Position numbers and translations under genes: made by a program. Below are positions 17,522 through 26,062 of a stretch of DNA of 64,000 nt, one piece after another. Numbering within the stretch: position 1 is the stretch's first letter; each line of letters starts with the position of its first letter. This DNA is from Pedobacter nyackensis (GTDB lineage: Bacteria; Bacteroidota; Bacteroidia; Sphingobacteriales; Sphingobacteriaceae). The stretch spans positions 1-64,000 of the forward strand of contig NZ_FWYB01000016.1 of NCBI RefSeq assembly GCF_900176505.1, read 5' to 3'. Below the pieces are notes generated by a model that saw nothing but the letters and a program-made list of their open reading frames with translations, did no database searches and was not told the origin of the DNA.

Positions 17522-18079
17522 TTAAGCTTTTTTAAGTATTCTTGTCGCACATTCAGATGCACATAATAATCCTGCTGCCATCATGATGACATCTTTAATA
17601 ACTAAACGACCCGCAGCGGATAAATAAGGGAAACCATGCTCAGGACCACCCAGATTAGGAACCCAGGTTTCAGGAGTCGTAATTAAAAAACTAAGGGTTA
17701 CCAGCGACATCCCAAAAGTCAATAAACCACCAACAAGTCCTAACCTGGCATTGAAAATACCGAAAAGCGTAAGTAGGCCAATAATAACAATCACTGTACC
17801 TAAGGCATATGAGAATATATAAGTTCCATTTTTTTGGTGCCATTCAGTATTTTTCTCAACTACCTCACCCTCCTTATTTTTATGGTTTTTATATTCTGGC
17901 GATTTTTCATGATAAAAGAAGCTCATAACGGGACTATTAGCTACAAATGGCACAATTCCATCAGCTTCATATTGAAAAGCCTTAAGACCGCCAATCCAGG
18001 CCAGTACAATAAAAATCGCTATCCGCATAACATTAAAGAATTGCCTTTGCGCTTTCGATAAAAAAATTAACATTTTCAT
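17522..18079 (-). CDS. DUF417 (YkgB/RclC-like) membrane protein
   Basis: A 185-residue inner-membrane protein with about four helices (near residues 15-33, 88-108, 113-135 and 160-180). Family signs are ARIAIF-like RIAIFIVLAWIGGLKAFQYEADGI at the first helix, PFVANSPVMSF, and the ending TPETWVP...GFPYLSAAGRLVIKDV. DUF417 includes RclC of the E. coli reactive-chlorine resistance operon, whose activator RclR is an AraC-type protein. Here an AraC regulator lies 63 bases upstream on the same strand. A stress-resistance role is an inference from this parallel only. Confidence 0.85.
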   Translation of the reverse strand: MKMLIFLSKAQRQFFNVMRIAIFIVLAWIGGLKAFQYEADGIVPFVANSPVMSFFYHEKSPEYKNHKNKEGEVVEKNTEWHQKNGTYIFSYALGTVIVIIGLLTLFGIFNARLGLVGGLLTFGMSLVTLSFLITTPETWVPNLGGPEHGFPYLSAAGRLVIKDVIMMAAGLLCASECATRILKKA

Positions 18080-18142
18080 TCAGATATTTTATTTACAAAA
18101 TTGAATGAATATTCGCCGGGTTACAATGGACAGATATGGATA

Positions 18143-18988
18143 TTATCTGGACAAATCTGCAACAATAGATATCCCAACCTGCTCTCGAAATGTAGTAGGT
18201 GTAACTCCAGTATGCTTTTTAAAATAGCGGCTAAAGTAATTTTCATCATCAAAGTTCAGCTCCGCAGCAATCACCTTCATGCTTTTATAAGTTAGGTGGA
18301 TCTGCTTTTTGGCTTCCAGAATAACCCGATCCTGAATAAGTTGAGAAGGAGACCGCAGGTAATGTTCCTTGCACTTTTTCGAGAATGTATTCGGTGCAAT
18401 TCCCAATTGTGCTGCATAAAACGCAGGGGTTCTTTCCTTTTTAAAATGTTGTTCAAGCAATAATTTGAATTGACTTACAGGATGATTTGAAAACTCGTCT
18501 TCATGGGAAGTTACACTACCTATTTTAACTTTGCTACTCAATGCCAGCATCAATTGTAGATAAGCACGCACCACAGCTTGTGAGTAGGTATCTTCAAAGC
18601 TTAACTCCGCCGACAGCTTATCAAATAGCACATGCATCTCATGATATTCCTCATCATTAAGCTGTATAAATGGCTGGGCATAAATATTATTAAACAGCAA
18701 TCCATTACACGCTACTTCCTTTTTATGGTATTCGATACAATAGAAATCTCCGTGAAACAACAAGGTACGTACGTCAATCAGTTCAGTCATTTCAAAATGA
18801 ATGGATTGATAAGGCGTTGTAAATAATGTAATGTTCCCACTAAAATCGTAATCGACTAAATCAACATTTACGCTTCCACTCCCCTTAAATAAAAGAATAT
18901 GATAAAATTGATCCGGCGGGGTACGATTAATAATTTCGTTGTTACTTTCCTGAATGGAACACTCCTTATATAAACTTTGACTTTTCAT
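18143..18988 (-). CDS. AraC family transcription regulator
   Basis: A 281-residue DNA-binding regulator. The N-terminal part (about 20-160) is a cupin-like sensing domain. The AraC helix-turn-helix pair covers about residues 180-272, with YAAQLGIAPNTFSKKCKEH in the first unit and IAAELNFDDENYFSRYFKKHTGVTP in the second. It lies 63 bases upstream of the DUF417 gene in the same direction and probably controls it. The terminator of the glycosaminoglycan locus ends just upstream, so this pair is a separate unit. Confidence 0.9.
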   Translation of the reverse strand: MKSQSLYKECSIQESNNEIINRTPPDQFYHILLFKGSGSVNVDLVDYDFSGNITLFTTPYQSIHFEMTELIDVRTLLFHGDFYCIEYHKKEVACNGLLFNNIYAQPFIQLNDEEYHEMHVLFDKLSAELSFEDTYSQAVVRAYLQLMLALSSKVKIGSVTSHEDEFSNHPVSQFKLLLEQHFKKERTPAFYAAQLGIAPNTFSKKCKEHYLRSPSQLIQDRVILEAKKQIHLTYKSMKVIAAELNFDDENYFSRYFKKHTGVTPTTFREQVGISIVADLSR

Positions 18989-19014
18989 TTTACCGGCTAC
19001 AATATACTGAAATT

Positions 19015-19053
19015 AAAAAGGGTGGCCAAGCATTCGTATATGCCTGACCACCC
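19015..19053 (-). terminator. Terminator at the end of the glycosaminoglycan locus
   Basis: GGGTGGCCA near 19020-19028 pairs with TGACCACCC at 19045-19053 (one mismatch), extended inward by GCAT/ATGC. On the minus strand the stem is followed by five T (19019-19015). It ends transcripts from GH88. Confidence 0.85.
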
Positions 19054-19081
19054 AATCAATATTTTTTGCAGTTCTTGAAAT

Positions 19082-19167
19082 AAAAATCACCGTTCTCTTC
19101 TGAGGCTGGCATAAATGCGCTGAAAAAGCGCAATGACGCCTATGCCTCCTCAGAGAAGGTAATTTTT
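19082..19167. repeat. Structured palindromic repeat, copy 2 of 2
   Basis: An 86-base sister of 14673-14755, same orientation, with the same outer stem and ends (AAAAAT and ATTTTT). The tip stem is TGCGC/GCGCA around TGAAAAA, and the middle stem GGCAT/ATGCC is perfect here. It begins five bases past the GH88 stop and precedes the true terminator at 19015-19053, so it is probably not the main terminator. Confidence 0.75.
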
Positions 19168-19171
19168 ATTT

Positions 19172-20443
19172 TTAAACTTTTAACTTCTGATATCTCAATA
19201 ATGCTTCTAAAAAGTAATAATCAGCATAAATTAAAGGCACATCAATTTCAGATTTGTGAGGAAGACTGCCTACGGAATGTTTTAAGATAAACCCTGAATT
19301 TGTACCTGGTTTAGCTAAATAATCCTCGCCAGACAATGATTGCAACATCAACTCTGCCTGTTTAAAGTACTTATCCCCATTTTTCGCAAAAGTACTCAAC
19401 TCCAATAAACCAGAAGCGGTTAAAGATCCCGCAGATGCATCACGAGGAATGTAAGATAGTTTGTTTGCGTTGTAATCGAAATCAGGCTTGTAACCTTTTT
19501 GCCCAGCATTAAAGTCCCAATATGGGATTTTATCTTTTGGCAAATTAGAATGATTGATATAAAAATCTGCAGCTTTTTGAGCAGCTTCAAGGAACCGCTT
19601 GTCTTTGGTTTCTCTGTACATCATAGTGAACCCATAAATGGCCCAGCCTTGTCCCCTGGCCCAGGTTGAATTATCTGAATAGCCCTGGTTCGTTTGCTGG
19701 TGTAACACCTTGCCATCAGGAGCATAATCTACTACGTGATAAGTACTAAAATCTGGTCTGAAATGATTCTTCATTGTATTCAAGGCATGACTTATTGCTA
19801 CCTCTTTATACTTAGGATTACCCGTTAATTTAGAAACATAGCAAAGCATCTCAAGGTTCATCATATTGTCGATGATTACAGGAAATTTCCAGGTTGTTTT
19901 TTTATCCCATGAAGCTTTAGAATTCCATGATTTAATCAAACCCACTTTAGGATCAAACCGGGTCAATGCCGACTCGGCAGACTGAATCAGAATTTTATTA
20001 TACAATTCTAATTTCTTAGGATCTTTTTCGAATCTGATTGCATTTCCATAAGAGCAATACATTACAAAACCTACATCATGATGTTGCGTTAAAAATTGCG
20101 CTTGTTCTAATGCCTCTGTCCACTTTGTGGCAGCAGCTTTCCACTCTGGATTCTGAGTATATTCATAAATATACCATAATCCTCCTGCAAAAAATCCTTG
20201 TGTCCAATCCCAAACATCAGTACTTCTTATGGAACCGTCTTTATTGGTGGTTCGCGGAAATTGGGTAAGATCCGTGGAAGTTTTCAGCAAATCACGGTAT
20301 TGTGTTTCAGCGACAGTAAAATCTTTTTTAATTAGTTCCGTTTTAGGCGACATCCATAAAAATCCAGAAGCCGATACCATCAGGCCAAGTGCTGAAACAA
20401 GCAACAGCCTGCGTTTTTTCAGGTTAAAATTAGTGAGTTTCAT
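19172..20443 (-). CDS. GH88 unsaturated glucuronyl hydrolase
   Basis: This enzyme hydrates the double bond of the 4,5-unsaturated uronate that lyases leave on glycosaminoglycan disaccharides, releasing the amino sugar. The 423-residue protein has an N-terminal hydrophobic anchor or signal (about 10-30), then an alpha6/alpha6 barrel. Asp123 (HHDVGF) and Asp192 (IIDNMMNLEM) fit the two catalytic Asp of the family. NSTWARGQGWAIYG near 258-271 is the characteristic substrate-binding motif. It is the last gene of the locus that carries two PL8-type lyases and a sulfatase, which makes chondroitin or hyaluronan oligosaccharides the likely substrate. The remnant ORF ends 35 bases upstream. Confidence 0.92.
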   Translation of the reverse strand: MKLTNFNLKKRRLLLVSALGLMVSASGFLWMSPKTELIKKDFTVAETQYRDLLKTSTDLTQFPRTTNKDGSIRSTDVWDWTQGFFAGGLWYIYEYTQNPEWKAAATKWTEALEQAQFLTQHHDVGFVMYCSYGNAIRFEKDPKKLELYNKILIQSAESALTRFDPKVGLIKSWNSKASWDKKTTWKFPVIIDNMMNLEMLCYVSKLTGNPKYKEVAISHALNTMKNHFRPDFSTYHVVDYAPDGKVLHQQTNQGYSDNSTWARGQGWAIYGFTMMYRETKDKRFLEAAQKAADFYINHSNLPKDKIPYWDFNAGQKGYKPDFDYNANKLSYIPRDASAGSLTASGLLELSTFAKNGDKYFKQAELMLQSLSGEDYLAKPGTNSGFILKHSVGSLPHKSEIDVPLIYADYYFLEALLRYQKLKV

Positions 20444-20478
20444 TTTTTTATTTTATGTTTATGAGCTCGCAGGCTCGG

Positions 20479-20961
20479 TTAGCATTTTGTGGGGCGTAAT
20501 TTCAGTTTAAACTCTCCAACATTGGCTGTCTCTAATATCTCTCCTATTTTCGCATCTGTACCTTTTGCAGTAAATGTAAACATAGGAGGCCCGGTCCACA
20601 TTTGTTTGGGATTTACCAAAAATCTTCCTTTGGGAAAAAATACGATACCCGATCCATTATTATTAGCAGCGGTAATGGCATCAGAAAGCTCGTCATCTGG
20701 CTTTGCTCCAAAATCTACAACGTTAAAAATTTTGTATCCCTCCGGCACAAAGATTGCCTTTTCACCACAGTGATAGCCTGCATAAGAGAAATCGGGCAAT
20801 AAGGATTGGCTTTTATTTTGCTTATAATTCTCAAATAATAGCGAAGGCTGTGTTTTTTGGCAAAACGCCAGACTTACATTCAGCACAAGAATTGAAAGAC
20901 AACAAATAATTTTCTTCATCATAGAGAACATAATTTTTTTTTGTTGTGCTGTTGCAGACAT
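20479..20961 (-). pseudogene. Internally deleted pectate-lyase-superfamily protein
   Basis: A 160-codon ORF that looks like the two ends of a larger secreted protein. After a signal peptide (real start probably the Met-Met-Lys-Lys near residue 14) comes a segment typical of the start of right-handed beta-helix enzymes: GYKIFNVVDFGAKPDDELSDA, then GSGIVFFPKGRFLV. The beta-helix turns, normally several hundred residues, are missing. After MWTGPPMF the sequence passes straight to a tail (GTDAKIGEILETANVGEFKL). I infer an in-frame internal deletion. It may still make a small protein, but no catalytic core remains. It lies between susD and GH88, so the complete ancestor was probably a lyase of the locus. 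Confidence 0.65.
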
Positions 20962-20989
20962 CTAGGCTGTTGCATTTGAATTGTTGTTA

Positions 20990-21044
20990 AAAATAAAAAT
21001 AGCCATCAATAATTACCCCAGAGTGTTCTTCCGGGATAATTATT
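20990..21044 (-). terminator. Possible terminator after susD
   Basis: AATAATTACCCC (21008-21019) and GGGATAATTATT (21033-21044) pair with one mismatch. On the minus strand TATTTTTATTTTT follows. It would lower expression of the downstream remnant and GH88 relative to SusCD. Confidence 0.65.
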
Positions 21045-21062
21045 ATTTATAAGTGAGATTAG

Positions 21063-22706
21063 TTACCAATCTGGATTTTGAGTTTTTAGGTTCGTATTTA
21101 TTCCCATTTCTTTTAAAGGAATTGGATATAACAGATGCTTATCTACGGTATTCATTCCTCCGGTTCCTCCCCAGGTTTGCGCTGAATAGCCAGTTTTTAT
21201 CTCATTACCAACTGAGTTTAGGGTGCTGACATATTTACCCCAACGGATTAAGTCCAAACGACGTGTGCCTTCAAAACACAATTCACGAAAACGCTCGTCT
21301 TCAATTGCTTGTTGAAATTGTGATTTTGATAATCCCGCAGGTAAATCTGCCACCGGACTTATTGTATTAATATCTAACCCATAGCCTCTTCTTCTTACTT
21401 GGTTAACAGCCTTGTATGCTATTTCGGTTGGTCCATTTACTTGATTTTCAGCTTCAGCTAACATTAACAATACATCTGCAAAACGCAATACAGGAGCATT
21501 GATAGCTGTTTGGTTTTTGTCTTTAATTTTAGATATTTCATAAATTCGGCGCCATTTGGCACAATCTCTTCCATAACCTGTTGCGCCGGTTATAGCAGTT
21601 TCTACTCCTGTGGTACCATTATATGTAAAAGTGGTTAGCACCCAGTCGCGACGTAAATCACCTGCTCCGTATGCTTTGTATAATCTTGCTGTACCTCTTA
21701 TAAATCCATAACTATACCCTATAGTGCCCTGAAAAGGTGTTGCAGTCATAGTGATTCCATTTTGACTGCCCAAACCACCAAGTTCATTATAAACCCCTGA
21801 TCTATCTCCATTGAACTCAATCTCCCACATGCTTTCTTTTGTGTCATATACATCTTGTGCCTCATTTATAAAAATTTGGCTATAGGCAGTGGCTAGTGTT
21901 TGTTTAACACTTGGATTAGTGGCAGTGTAGGCATTGTATGTCCAGGCTGGATCTGGATTTATGCTGGTTTTTAAAGCATGCTCTCCGGAAGATTGTACTT
22001 TTTTTGCCCAGTTTAAGGCTTCAGCATATTTACTATTGTCATTTAATGGATAGCCAGCCATTTGCAAGCAAACTCTCGCCAAGATTCCTTCTACAACTGT
22101 TTTAGATACACGACCAGAGAATCCAAGAGCGGTAGAAGTGCTTACTTTTGTTTCAGCCTCTTTCATATCTTTCAAAACTTGTTCATACACCACTTTGGCT
22201 GGCGACTGAGATACAAAGACATCAGCTGGATTGGTGGTAGGCTCCAATTTGATAGGGACATTACCATAATATTGCACTAAAAGGAAATGGTAATACCCTC
22301 TTAAAAATAAGGCCTCGCCCAATATAATCTGACGTTTTGTTTCGTCCATTTGAGGCAAATTAATATTTGCAATTAAAGTATTAGCACGGTCAATTCCACG
22401 ATAGCACATGGTCCATAGCGCAGCTACACCATCGTTTGATGCGTCATAACTATTTGTTGGAAGACCAGTTGTATTGTTTCTGGCGTAATATCCCTCATCT
22501 GTACATCCATTGTGGTTTTTGATAACATCATTTCCATAATACGCGCCTAATGGATCATAAACACCAGCTAACGCTTGTGTCAATCCATCTTCATCAGTAT
22601 AATATTGTTTAATAGATATTTTGTCGATTGGTTCGGTATTTAGAAATTTTTTACACGATACCATTGTAACAGCTATTATCGATAATAAAAAAAGTAACTT
22701 TTTCAT
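21063..22706 (-). CDS. SusD-like surface glycan-binding lipoprotein
   Basis: Outer-membrane lipoprotein that caps the SusC channel and captures oligosaccharides. The 547-residue protein has a lipoprotein signal ending at Cys18 (AVTMVSCKKFL). The SusD/RagB fold includes the TPR-like FLRGYYHFLLVQYYGNVPI near residue 135 and the C-terminal ERFRELCFEGTRRLDLIRWGKY near residue 480. It ends in NLKTQNPDW, close to the usual QNPGW. It lies 19 bases after susC in the same operon, downstream of the hybrid sensor. Confidence 0.95.
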   Translation of the reverse strand: MKKLLFLLSIIAVTMVSCKKFLNTEPIDKISIKQYYTDEDGLTQALAGVYDPLGAYYGNDVIKNHNGCTDEGYYARNNTTGLPTNSYDASNDGVAALWTMCYRGIDRANTLIANINLPQMDETKRQIILGEALFLRGYYHFLLVQYYGNVPIKLEPTTNPADVFVSQSPAKVVYEQVLKDMKEAETKVSTSTALGFSGRVSKTVVEGILARVCLQMAGYPLNDNSKYAEALNWAKKVQSSGEHALKTSINPDPAWTYNAYTATNPSVKQTLATAYSQIFINEAQDVYDTKESMWEIEFNGDRSGVYNELGGLGSQNGITMTATPFQGTIGYSYGFIRGTARLYKAYGAGDLRRDWVLTTFTYNGTTGVETAITGATGYGRDCAKWRRIYEISKIKDKNQTAINAPVLRFADVLLMLAEAENQVNGPTEIAYKAVNQVRRRGYGLDINTISPVADLPAGLSKSQFQQAIEDERFRELCFEGTRRLDLIRWGKYVSTLNSVGNEIKTGYSAQTWGGTGGMNTVDKHLLYPIPLKEMGINTNLKTQNPDW

Positions 22707-22725
22707 TTTTTTGATTTTTAAATTA

Positions 22726-25700
22726 TTAAAATGATACGTTTAATCCAGCAGTGATAACACGAGCTCTTGGATAGGCTGAGTAATCAAATCCTGATGTCAA
22801 AGCAGATCTTTTAGTGTTGACTTCCGGATCTGTTCCTGAGTATTTGGTCCAGGTGACTAAGTTTTGTGCTGAAGCATAAAACCTCAAAGATTTTAACTTT
22901 AACCTGCGAATCAATTCATTCTCGAAGGTGTATCCGAAAGACACTGTTTTAAGTCTTAGATAAGAACCGTCTTCTACATTCCTACTGGTATAACCACTTG
23001 TTGCGCCTTGAGTTCCTTTAACACGAGGCAAGTCAGAATCAGGATTAGAAAATGTCCAGCGATCTTTATAACTCGCAAATTGATTTAAATAATTGCCACC
23101 ACCTGCTTCAAACTTAATTCGGTTTGCATTCATAATGTCATTTCCATAAGACCATTGAAAAAAGACATTCAAATCAAATCCTTTGTAACTGAAATTGTTA
23201 GTGAATCCCCCGGTATGTTTTGGTAAACCATGACCAATTACTGTATAATCGCTGGCAGTAACCTTTCCATCACCATTAACATCTCTGTATTTTATATCTC
23301 CTGGTTGTATTAAAGGCGCTGAATTACCATTAGTGACAGTGCCTGGCTTAAGGACGTATTTGCCTGGTGTAGGTTGGTCAAACTCAGAGAGTTTATAGGT
23401 CCCTTCGGAGATTAAACCGTACATTTCACCTAGTGGACCACCTAATTTTGCAATATAACCAGGGATAGTATTAAATGGACTATCCCATGAAATATAGCTT
23501 GTTAACTCTGTTTGGTTGTCTGACAGACCAAGTACTTTACCTCTGTTGAATGAGATGTTAAAGGAAGTATTCCAATTAAAATGACGTGTTTTTATATTTA
23601 CCGTGTTTAAGGTAAATTCCAATCCTTCGTTTTCTACAGAGCCTATGTTTTTATAAGCGGTTGCGAAACCTGATGAAGTAGGAAGATCAGCTCTTAGTAA
23701 TAAATCTTTGGTTTTTTTTCTATAAACCTCAGTAGTTAAGTTGATGCGTTGATTAAAGAATCCTAAATCAAGTCCTAGATCTGCTTGCTCAGTAGTTTCC
23801 CATTTTAGTTTGTCATTTCCTAAATTAATTGCAACTACGGGATCTACATACTGGTTATTGAATGCATAGGCACTTCCTACAGGGTTATAATATTTAGTCA
23901 GGTAATCGAAATCACCTACCCTGTTATTTCCCGTTTGTCCGTAAGAGAATCTCAATTTACCCTCAGATAACAGGTTGCTGTTTTTGAGAAAATGTTCATT
24001 TTTAAAATTCCACGCAAGGGCGCCCGATGGGAAATACCCCCAATGGTTCTCAGCAGGAAACTTAGATGAGCCATCGGCTCTTATCGACACGGTTAAAAGG
24101 TATCTGGAATCATAATTGTAATTTACCCTTGACAGAAAAGAGCCCATTGTCCATAAAGATTGAAAAGTATCAATTCTATATCCAATGCCTTGGTCTAAGC
24201 CGTCCATAAGACCCATTCCTTCAGGTATTTTATTGGCTCCTCTTCCGTAACTTTTACCTGTTCCTTTTTGTAAAGTGAATCCTCCTAAAAGGTTTAGGTT
24301 GTGTTTTTTGTTGAATTGTTTGTTCCATGTTAAAGTATTTTCACTCAGCCAGTTGAAAGATTTAGAATAATCAATCCTACCATTAGGTCCATTGGAGCCC
24401 CGGCCTGAACTGGTGTTGCTGTTAGAAAAAAGTCGTTTTTCTCCCTCATTGTTAACAATTCCGCCAGAAGCACGAAGTTTTAAATCAGGCATAAGTTCGT
24501 ATTCCAAATAAGCATTAGCTATCAAACTGCGTCCGATATTTACGTTATAAGTGTTCTTTAAATTAAGAATAGGATTTGCACGGTAATCATTAGCAGGATT
24601 AACATCATCATCAAACAGAGCGTCCAAATCCGGGTCTACTCCACCTGCTTCTACAGGTTTATAACCCCAAACAGAATACATAGTGTTCAATGTGGCACTA
24701 TAAATAGTTTGTGCAGGACTGCTACCAGTTTGTTGTAAATAACTGTAATTGGTATTGATTCCTATTTTTATTTTCTTTGTTAATTGGTGATCAAGAACTA
24801 AACGGCCTTGATATCTGGTATAGTTTGAAGCAATCATAACACCATCCTGATCAATTAGAGAACCTGATAAGGCGTATTTAGTTTTTTCAGTTCCGCCATT
24901 TACAGATAGATTGTGATTCTGCATTAGGGCAGTGCGTAATACCTTATCCTGCCAATCGATGCTTTTTACAGTTTTATAATCATCCAGTGTTTTACCAGGA
25001 CCCGTTAAATAAGTTTCTGTTGGACTTGGGAATGTTGTTGAAGAAACTAGTGTCGGATCCCATTCCAGTTGGAGTTTCACAAATTCGTAAGGATCCAGTA
25101 ATTTATATCTTTTTATGTCTTGTTGCGTGCTGAATGAACTGCCAAAGCTAAATACAGGAGGGCCGGTTTTTCCTTTTTTGGTCGTAATTACAATTACTCC
25201 ATTAGCACCTCTTGCTCCATAGATAGCTGTTGCAGAAGCATCCTTCAAAATATCTATAGATTCGATATCCTGTGGGTTAATCGCATTATTGTTCATATCT
25301 TCTATAGGAAACCCATCAATTACATACAAGGGGGAATTGGCTTGGGAAATCGAGTTGTTTCCACGGATTACAATATCTATTCCTGAACCCGGCTGTCCAT
25401 CTGATGAAGTAACCTGTACACCAGCAACACGACCTGCTAGAGCTTCGTCGAATGACCTAACCGGGGCTTTGCTGAGGTCGTTCATATTTACCTGACCTAC
25501 AGATCCCGTCAGATCTTTCCTTTTAACGGTTCCATAGCCTATTACAACAATATCGTTCAGCGATTTGCTGTCTTCGGCAAGACTTAAGTTAATAATGCTA
25601 TTATCACCTACCACCATTTCTTTGGTTAGGTAACCGGTATAGCTAAAAGCCAGGGTACTATTTCCTTGCGAAGGAACATTGATTAAATACTTTCCATCGC

Positions 25701-25866
25701 TGTTAGTTGTAACACCAACTTTGCTCCCCTTAACAAGTACACTTGCACCAACCAACGGGGTGCCATCACTTTGATTTGTAACCTTACCTTCAACCCTACG
25801 CGTTTGTTGGGCAAAAGCGGAAAAGACACAAATCATACACACTACAAAGAGGTAAATCTTTCTCAT
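22726..25866 (-). CDS. SusC-like TonB-dependent transporter
   Basis: Outer-membrane channel that imports glycan fragments with its SusD partner, driven by TonB. The 1046-residue protein has a signal peptide (1-19), a carboxypeptidase-D-like domain (about 24-105, with the GKVTNQSDGTPLVGASVLVKG type sequence) and a plug domain at about 115-230 (SLNDIVVIGYGTVKRKDLTG, and KDASATAIYGARGANGVIVI). A 22-strand barrel follows and ends in an aromatic residue (VSF). It has no STN domain, consistent with control by the adjacent hybrid two-component sensor rather than by a FecR/sigma pair. Confidence 0.96.
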   Translation of the reverse strand: MRKIYLFVVCMICVFSAFAQQTRRVEGKVTNQSDGTPLVGASVLVKGSKVGVTTNSDGKYLINVPSQGNSTLAFSYTGYLTKEMVVGDNSIINLSLAEDSKSLNDIVVIGYGTVKRKDLTGSVGQVNMNDLSKAPVRSFDEALAGRVAGVQVTSSDGQPGSGIDIVIRGNNSISQANSPLYVIDGFPIEDMNNNAINPQDIESIDILKDASATAIYGARGANGVIVITTKKGKTGPPVFSFGSSFSTQQDIKRYKLLDPYEFVKLQLEWDPTLVSSTTFPSPTETYLTGPGKTLDDYKTVKSIDWQDKVLRTALMQNHNLSVNGGTEKTKYALSGSLIDQDGVMIASNYTRYQGRLVLDHQLTKKIKIGINTNYSYLQQTGSSPAQTIYSATLNTMYSVWGYKPVEAGGVDPDLDALFDDDVNPANDYRANPILNLKNTYNVNIGRSLIANAYLEYELMPDLKLRASGGIVNNEGEKRLFSNSNTSSGRGSNGPNGRIDYSKSFNWLSENTLTWNKQFNKKHNLNLLGGFTLQKGTGKSYGRGANKIPEGMGLMDGLDQGIGYRIDTFQSLWTMGSFLSRVNYNYDSRYLLTVSIRADGSSKFPAENHWGYFPSGALAWNFKNEHFLKNSNLLSEGKLRFSYGQTGNNRVGDFDYLTKYYNPVGSAYAFNNQYVDPVVAINLGNDKLKWETTEQADLGLDLGFFNQRINLTTEVYRKKTKDLLLRADLPTSSGFATAYKNIGSVENEGLEFTLNTVNIKTRHFNWNTSFNISFNRGKVLGLSDNQTELTSYISWDSPFNTIPGYIAKLGGPLGEMYGLISEGTYKLSEFDQPTPGKYVLKPGTVTNGNSAPLIQPGDIKYRDVNGDGKVTASDYTVIGHGLPKHTGGFTNNFSYKGFDLNVFFQWSYGNDIMNANRIKFEAGGGNYLNQFASYKDRWTFSNPDSDLPRVKGTQGATSGYTSRNVEDGSYLRLKTVSFGYTFENELIRRLKLKSLRFYASAQNLVTWTKYSGTDPEVNTKRSALTSGFDYSAYPRARVITAGLNVSF

Positions 25867-26002
25867 ACATTTAAAGTTTAAATTTGGTTTTTTGTAATAA
25901 TCTAGGAGATCATTATTAACAAATTTACACAGGAAAATCCCAGCAAAAGCGGTATTTATAAGTCTATTTAAGGGGGCTGACTGATCAATTACCCAATATT
26001 TG

Positions 26003-26030
26003 CAGTTCTATTTTATCTAAAAAAGAACTG
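26003..26030. repeat. Inverted repeat between hybrid sensor and susC
   Basis: CAGTTC (26003-26008) and GAACTG (26025-26030), with TTTT/AAAA inside, form a hairpin. There is no T-run on the minus strand, so it is not a clear terminator. It lies in the region where the sensor's DNA-binding domain should act on the susC promoter. Confidence 0.45.
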
Positions 26031-26062
26031 AACATAGAATGAAAATCTTTTAAATGTATGAT

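Noticed and set aside
25867..26062. Possible antisense-RNA structure before the susC under the hybrid sensor
   Set aside because: The hairpin at 26003-26030 lacks a T-run on either strand and does not show the two-part layout of the ECF loci.
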